The notes beneath the pieces are model-generated. The model did not search any database. It saw nothing but the letters and a program-made list of their open reading frames with translations, and was not told where the DNA came from. The position numbers were made by a program, and so were the translations under genes. Source: Petrosia ficiformis (lineage: Eukaryota; Porifera; Demospongiae; Haplosclerida; Petrosiidae). Taken from it: a DNA stretch of 64,000 bases. This document shows positions 60,706 to 64,000 of the stretch, one piece after another. The DNA is taken from NCBI GenBank assembly GCA_947044365.1, contig OX345640.1, positions 5,878,001 to 5,942,000 on the forward strand, given 5' to 3'. The first letter of the stretch is position 1; the number at the start of each line of letters is the position of its first letter.

Positions 60706-63700
60706 TTTCTCTTTATTACAAGTGTGTAACTTCCTTACCAATTGTACATGAAAAAGTATAAACAGTAACAGAAACATTCCAAGACTACTCAAGAAACCTG
60801 CAGGAAATATCACATATCCAAAGAAAAAATCAAAATTTCTTGATAAACACAAGAATGATGGAAATCCAATTTGAACAGAGTAAGAGTCTTCATCAGCCGT
60901 TATTGTCACAATATAAGGTATCACATATAATAACTGTAAATAAACAGAAAAATAATTCAATGAAGTTTTATATTCTTTTGGCTCACAGAGAATCCCTATG
61001 ATTTCATTCCACGGGATTTGATGTACATGTACATGTATATATTCTTGTATCACAAACAATACACTTATTGTGTATGCAGTTAAGGAGGTTGTGTTATTCA
61101 GTAAATTACTGGTCATGGCCTGTAACAGAATGTGCACTGGAGTGACAGGAAGAATTAAAGCTGTTGGCTTTATGTAGTTTATGTACAAACTTGGACTAAG
61201 CTGCTTAAGATACTAAAAAGTATTTCTAAAATTCTACAACCTTTAAAAGAAAAAAAAAAGTTGATAATCATAATCATAACTATAATAGACTGTTGTGTTT
61301 CTGGCATGAAAAAGACAGCCATGATTTCTGAATTTCAGACTGCACTGAAAGCGATTCTTATTGTATTTAGCATCCTCCAGTAAACAATAAATAATTCTTT
61401 ATTATGTGTCTGAGGAGGTGAAAAATGGCTCATAAATATAAAAACAGATACTGTTGATTTCTGTTTTGTTAGTTATTTAGTACCTTGGTTTAAGTTGGTT
61501 AGGTGTTATCCAACTCTTAAAAATTTAGTTTCTTAAAACTGGATAAGGCATGAGCCAAGCTATCTAGTTTCAATCTTTATTGGGCCACCAAACAAATAAT
61601 TTTAAAGGTTAAAGGGCAAGTACCTTTTGACCATGTATGTGTTTGCTCACCAAGTAAAATTGCTAAGGCATGAATCCATTCTTCTAAATTACGATATCGG
61701 TACGCATAGCTTGGAAACACCAACTTCCAAAACATGACTGCTACAAGTATGATCCAAAAAATGGTAACTACTCCACCACCGATGCTAAGAATATCTGTTG
61801 AAATTTAGTAATGATAAACGTGGCAAAATGATGTGAAAAAATATATACATGTATTTGGAGAAAAAGCATTTAAATGATTTTTTTGTTATGTCATCATTCA
61901 TTAATCATGGTTGTTTTTCTTGTGCCTGAAACACAACAGAGTATTATTATACAACTTCAGGAGTATACCTACGCTAGAACAGCCATCAGTTTCAGTTCTA
62001 CATAAGCTACAAGCAGCTTCATTCATGCTGGTTTGTAGTAAAGCTCATGTGTGAAGTCCATTCTATACTATGCACATTAAATGACAGTCGAGCCCCATAA
62101 TGATGCAACTTCCTACGTATATGTAATGAGCGGATATGTAACACAAACACATAAATATGTATACATAGATTAATAACCGTTAAAAGTAATTATAGGGAAG
62201 ACCCTGCAGCCCATAACAAACGTGTAATTATATCATGAATTAGAGCTATAATTATACTATCCATAACAACAAAATACACTGTAAAACAATTGGTATAGCT
62301 GGGGTGTGTTGCCATGGTTACCACTTCTATTGTGGTGTGTGGCATACATCATGCACGAAAATTTAAGCCCTATTTTAAACAGTGATAGTGAGTACAGATC
62401 CTAATATTAAAACCATCAATTGATTCAAAAAAAATTCTAATCCCCTTGTAAAAACCGTATGGCTTTAAAACTCACAAACCTGAAATTACACAGTAAGGAC
62501 TTGGATGTTGCAAACTTTTGATAAGGTCATCATCAGAACAAAATAAAGTTCTCCCACTAATTAAGTTAAGTAGAATGCTGATTGCTATGAGAAACAGTTA
62601 TATAAAAGTGACTAATCTTCGAAATAACTTACGCCATACTGAATACAAAATAACAATGTACACAAACAGAATAGAAGGAAATTTGAACCTGTAATAACAA
62701 AATGATTAAATACATGTATAATGAAGCAATTAAAATTACATAATATATAATATTTATATAATTTATATATAATACTAGGCCAAATATCCTTCTGCTATAA
62801 ACAATATTATCAATTCTTTTTTAAGAAAGAACCAATTACTGTATTAATTTTGTTAATGGCTCTGGCAAAATCAGTAATTCATTATGCAGGAAGTACATGT
62901 ATTAATGTCAGTTTTGATAAGGTGAGGGGATAGTGTTGAGTCCTGACCTCCTAATATTGCAGACAAAAGTTACTTTCACATACAACAATTGTCTCAGTTT
63001 AAAAACCTTCTAGGACCCCAGATGCATACATTCCGGAAGGAGCATACCCCAGACACCGAAATGGCAAATTCATTTGCATTGTACTCATTTTCCCAGAGCA
63101 GGTTACAATGTGATTACATACAATAATTTATTTTTCCAAACTCACACTGTCTTTCTTTTAATGATGACTGCAACAATAAACAATGAAGTTAATATTACAT
63201 TGAAGATAGTAGCAAAGTACATAAACCCAATCTTGGTTGTTGCACTACTATGATATATTTGTTCAAACCGAGTACAATGTGGTCGACATGTGTAGTTCAG
63301 TAGGTAAAATCCATCAGCACATGTTATATTTTCAGAATAAACTGTGAAGATGGAAAAAGATTTAATAATTTCCTAACTAAAACTAATTACAACTATGTCC
63401 TGTTTCTATTAGGGCTAGATGAAGGCTGGAAAACTACCATCATAGCTTCATCAGTAAAACAACAAGTAAAAGTTGTTATAATAATTGTTCCACCACATCA
63501 ACTCATAGAATGTTTAGTTGGAACTTGAAATCTTCTAGATTTTTCTGGATATCTAAAATCATTAACTTTATATACAAGATGTTGGAATGGCGAGTATTTG
63601 ATTGTAAGCACCTGGTGAAAATTATGTGTATGATTTAAAGTAGGTCAGAAATTCATTTCAGACCTTCTTTCACACTAACTTTCAATGACATTATGAATGT

Positions 63701-64000
63701 CCTAATGAAATGTTTCTTAGCCAATGGTTTGTAAACAATGCAAAGAATAGCATAAATTTCAATTTAAATTAGTTTGTCATACAGGTTGGTATGAGTATGA
63801 CTTAATGAATAGAACAAGTTTAATTGTGTTTGTAGATTTACAAATCCTTTTATGTCCATACAAATACAATTATGTTTGTAGTAAAGTTGCTAATTTGTAG
63901 TCATGAAATACAACAGCACCAAATAATAATGAATTAGCATGTATAATTTATAATAATAACTTGATATACAAACTAGAAAATGTTAAATTTATTGCAATCA

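Larger units (their letters stand above)
57043..60738 (-). other. Long last intron of copy G
   Basis: 57.05-57.95 kb matches the equivalent intron of E. 57.95-60.7 kb is mostly extra: an A-rich block with GAAAAAGCACAGGAACAAGA and its inverted partner near 58.19 kb (a foldback at about 57985-58240), the 59447-59786 MITE, the nested foldback at 59870-60330, a C-run and a (TA)n tract. No coding sequence was seen. Confidence 0.6.
56566..63341 (-). pseudogene. Frizzled-like 7TM receptor, copy G (7TM part; frameshifted, 5' exons outside window)
   Basis: Exons seen: 63146-63341 (linker and TM1), 62633-62688, 62480-62584, 61651-61794, 60739-60933, 56566-57042. Ectodomain exons should lie right of 64000. 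The sequence is close to copy E throughout (same tail, NTLILGNSFADTK). The TM5 exon is 195 nt rather than 197: where E has TCACATATATAATAAC on the plus strand, G has TCACATATAATAAC. Joined to the preceding exon in the family phase, this 2-bp loss gives a stop about 13 codons later. Everything downstream would otherwise read well, and KYGCS is intact here. So either the gene is a very young pseudogene, or the acceptor has moved, or the assembly has an error in an (AT) run. The last intron is about 2.6 kb longer than in E because of inserted repeats. Confidence 0.7.
41600..63900. repeat. Segmental duplication E versus G (about 41.6-48.3 kb and 55.2-63.9 kb)
   Basis: The region downstream of E (41.6-43.1 kb) matches that downstream of G (55.2-56.5 kb), for example AACCTTAGCTTTCRTA, TCAGCTTTAAATT and GTAGAACATA. 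The exons and introns of E then match G in order. Offsets rise from about 13.46 kb at the last exon to about 16.06 kb at the TM5 exon, then stay near 16.0 kb, so about 2.6 kb was gained in the G last intron (57.9-60.7 kb) after duplication. Confidence 0.8.

Noticed and set aside
1..64000. Bacterial features, CRISPR arrays, tRNA or rRNA genes
   Set aside because: The DNA is clearly intron-bearing eukaryotic; direct repeats seen are microsatellites and MITEs without spacer regularity, and I saw no cloverleaf with A/B boxes or rRNA-like sequence by eye.

Overview
AT-rich eukaryotic (animal) DNA. Genes are split into many small exons with GT/AG introns, and the introns and spacers are full of short non-autonomous DNA transposons, retroelement fragments and (TA)n microsatellites. 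An early-branching metazoan, most plausibly a sponge, is my best guess from base composition, repeat style and gene content. The species cannot be fixed from the sequence.

The window is dominated by one head-to-tail array on the minus strand: six copies (A-E and G) of a multi-exon membrane-receptor gene plus one broken last exon (F). A (1-1574) is cut by the left edge. B (3511-14514), C (19988-27807), D (29301-41001) and E (43106-53153) appear complete. F (54360-54840) is an orphan pseudo-exon. G (56566-63341) is cut by the right edge and frameshifted. By hand-splicing, all four full copies give the same 11-exon structure with identical intron phases and open products of 521, 526, 534 and 536 aa. 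Each product has a basic N-terminus and one hydrophobic signal-anchor-like segment, then a short Cys-poor ectodomain reminiscent of a Frizzled cysteine-rich domain, a CxDGFYLLNxTCRPHC linker, and seven membrane helices. The helices resemble the Frizzled/Smoothened class (W-rich TM3, EKWIH before TM4, TM5 ending LFHIQL, TM6 after a Lys pair). The canonical KTxxxW motif after TM7 is absent. I read this as a lineage-specific tandem expansion of Frizzled-like receptors. In A-E the start ATG seems to be the last codon of a leader exon, directly at its splice donor.

The only other convincing cellular gene is a plus-strand SAM methyltransferase-like gene (16368-17227, three exons) between B and C. 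The rest is mobile DNA: a decayed Ty3/gypsy pol (17.3-19.7 kb, minus), a LINE reverse-transcriptase fragment (12.0-12.5 kb), a Crypton/DUF3504-like fragment (33.3-33.6 kb), a foldback element carrying a RecQ-helicase piece (25.1-25.7 kb), several hAT-type MITEs with 8-bp target duplications, two near-identical 0.6-kb TTAA-flanked MITEs, and other inverted-repeat MITE families. The E and G regions are a segmental duplication with a unit of about 13.5-16 kb. A and B also share leader, ectodomain and upstream sequence, so the array seems to have grown by repeated tandem duplication.
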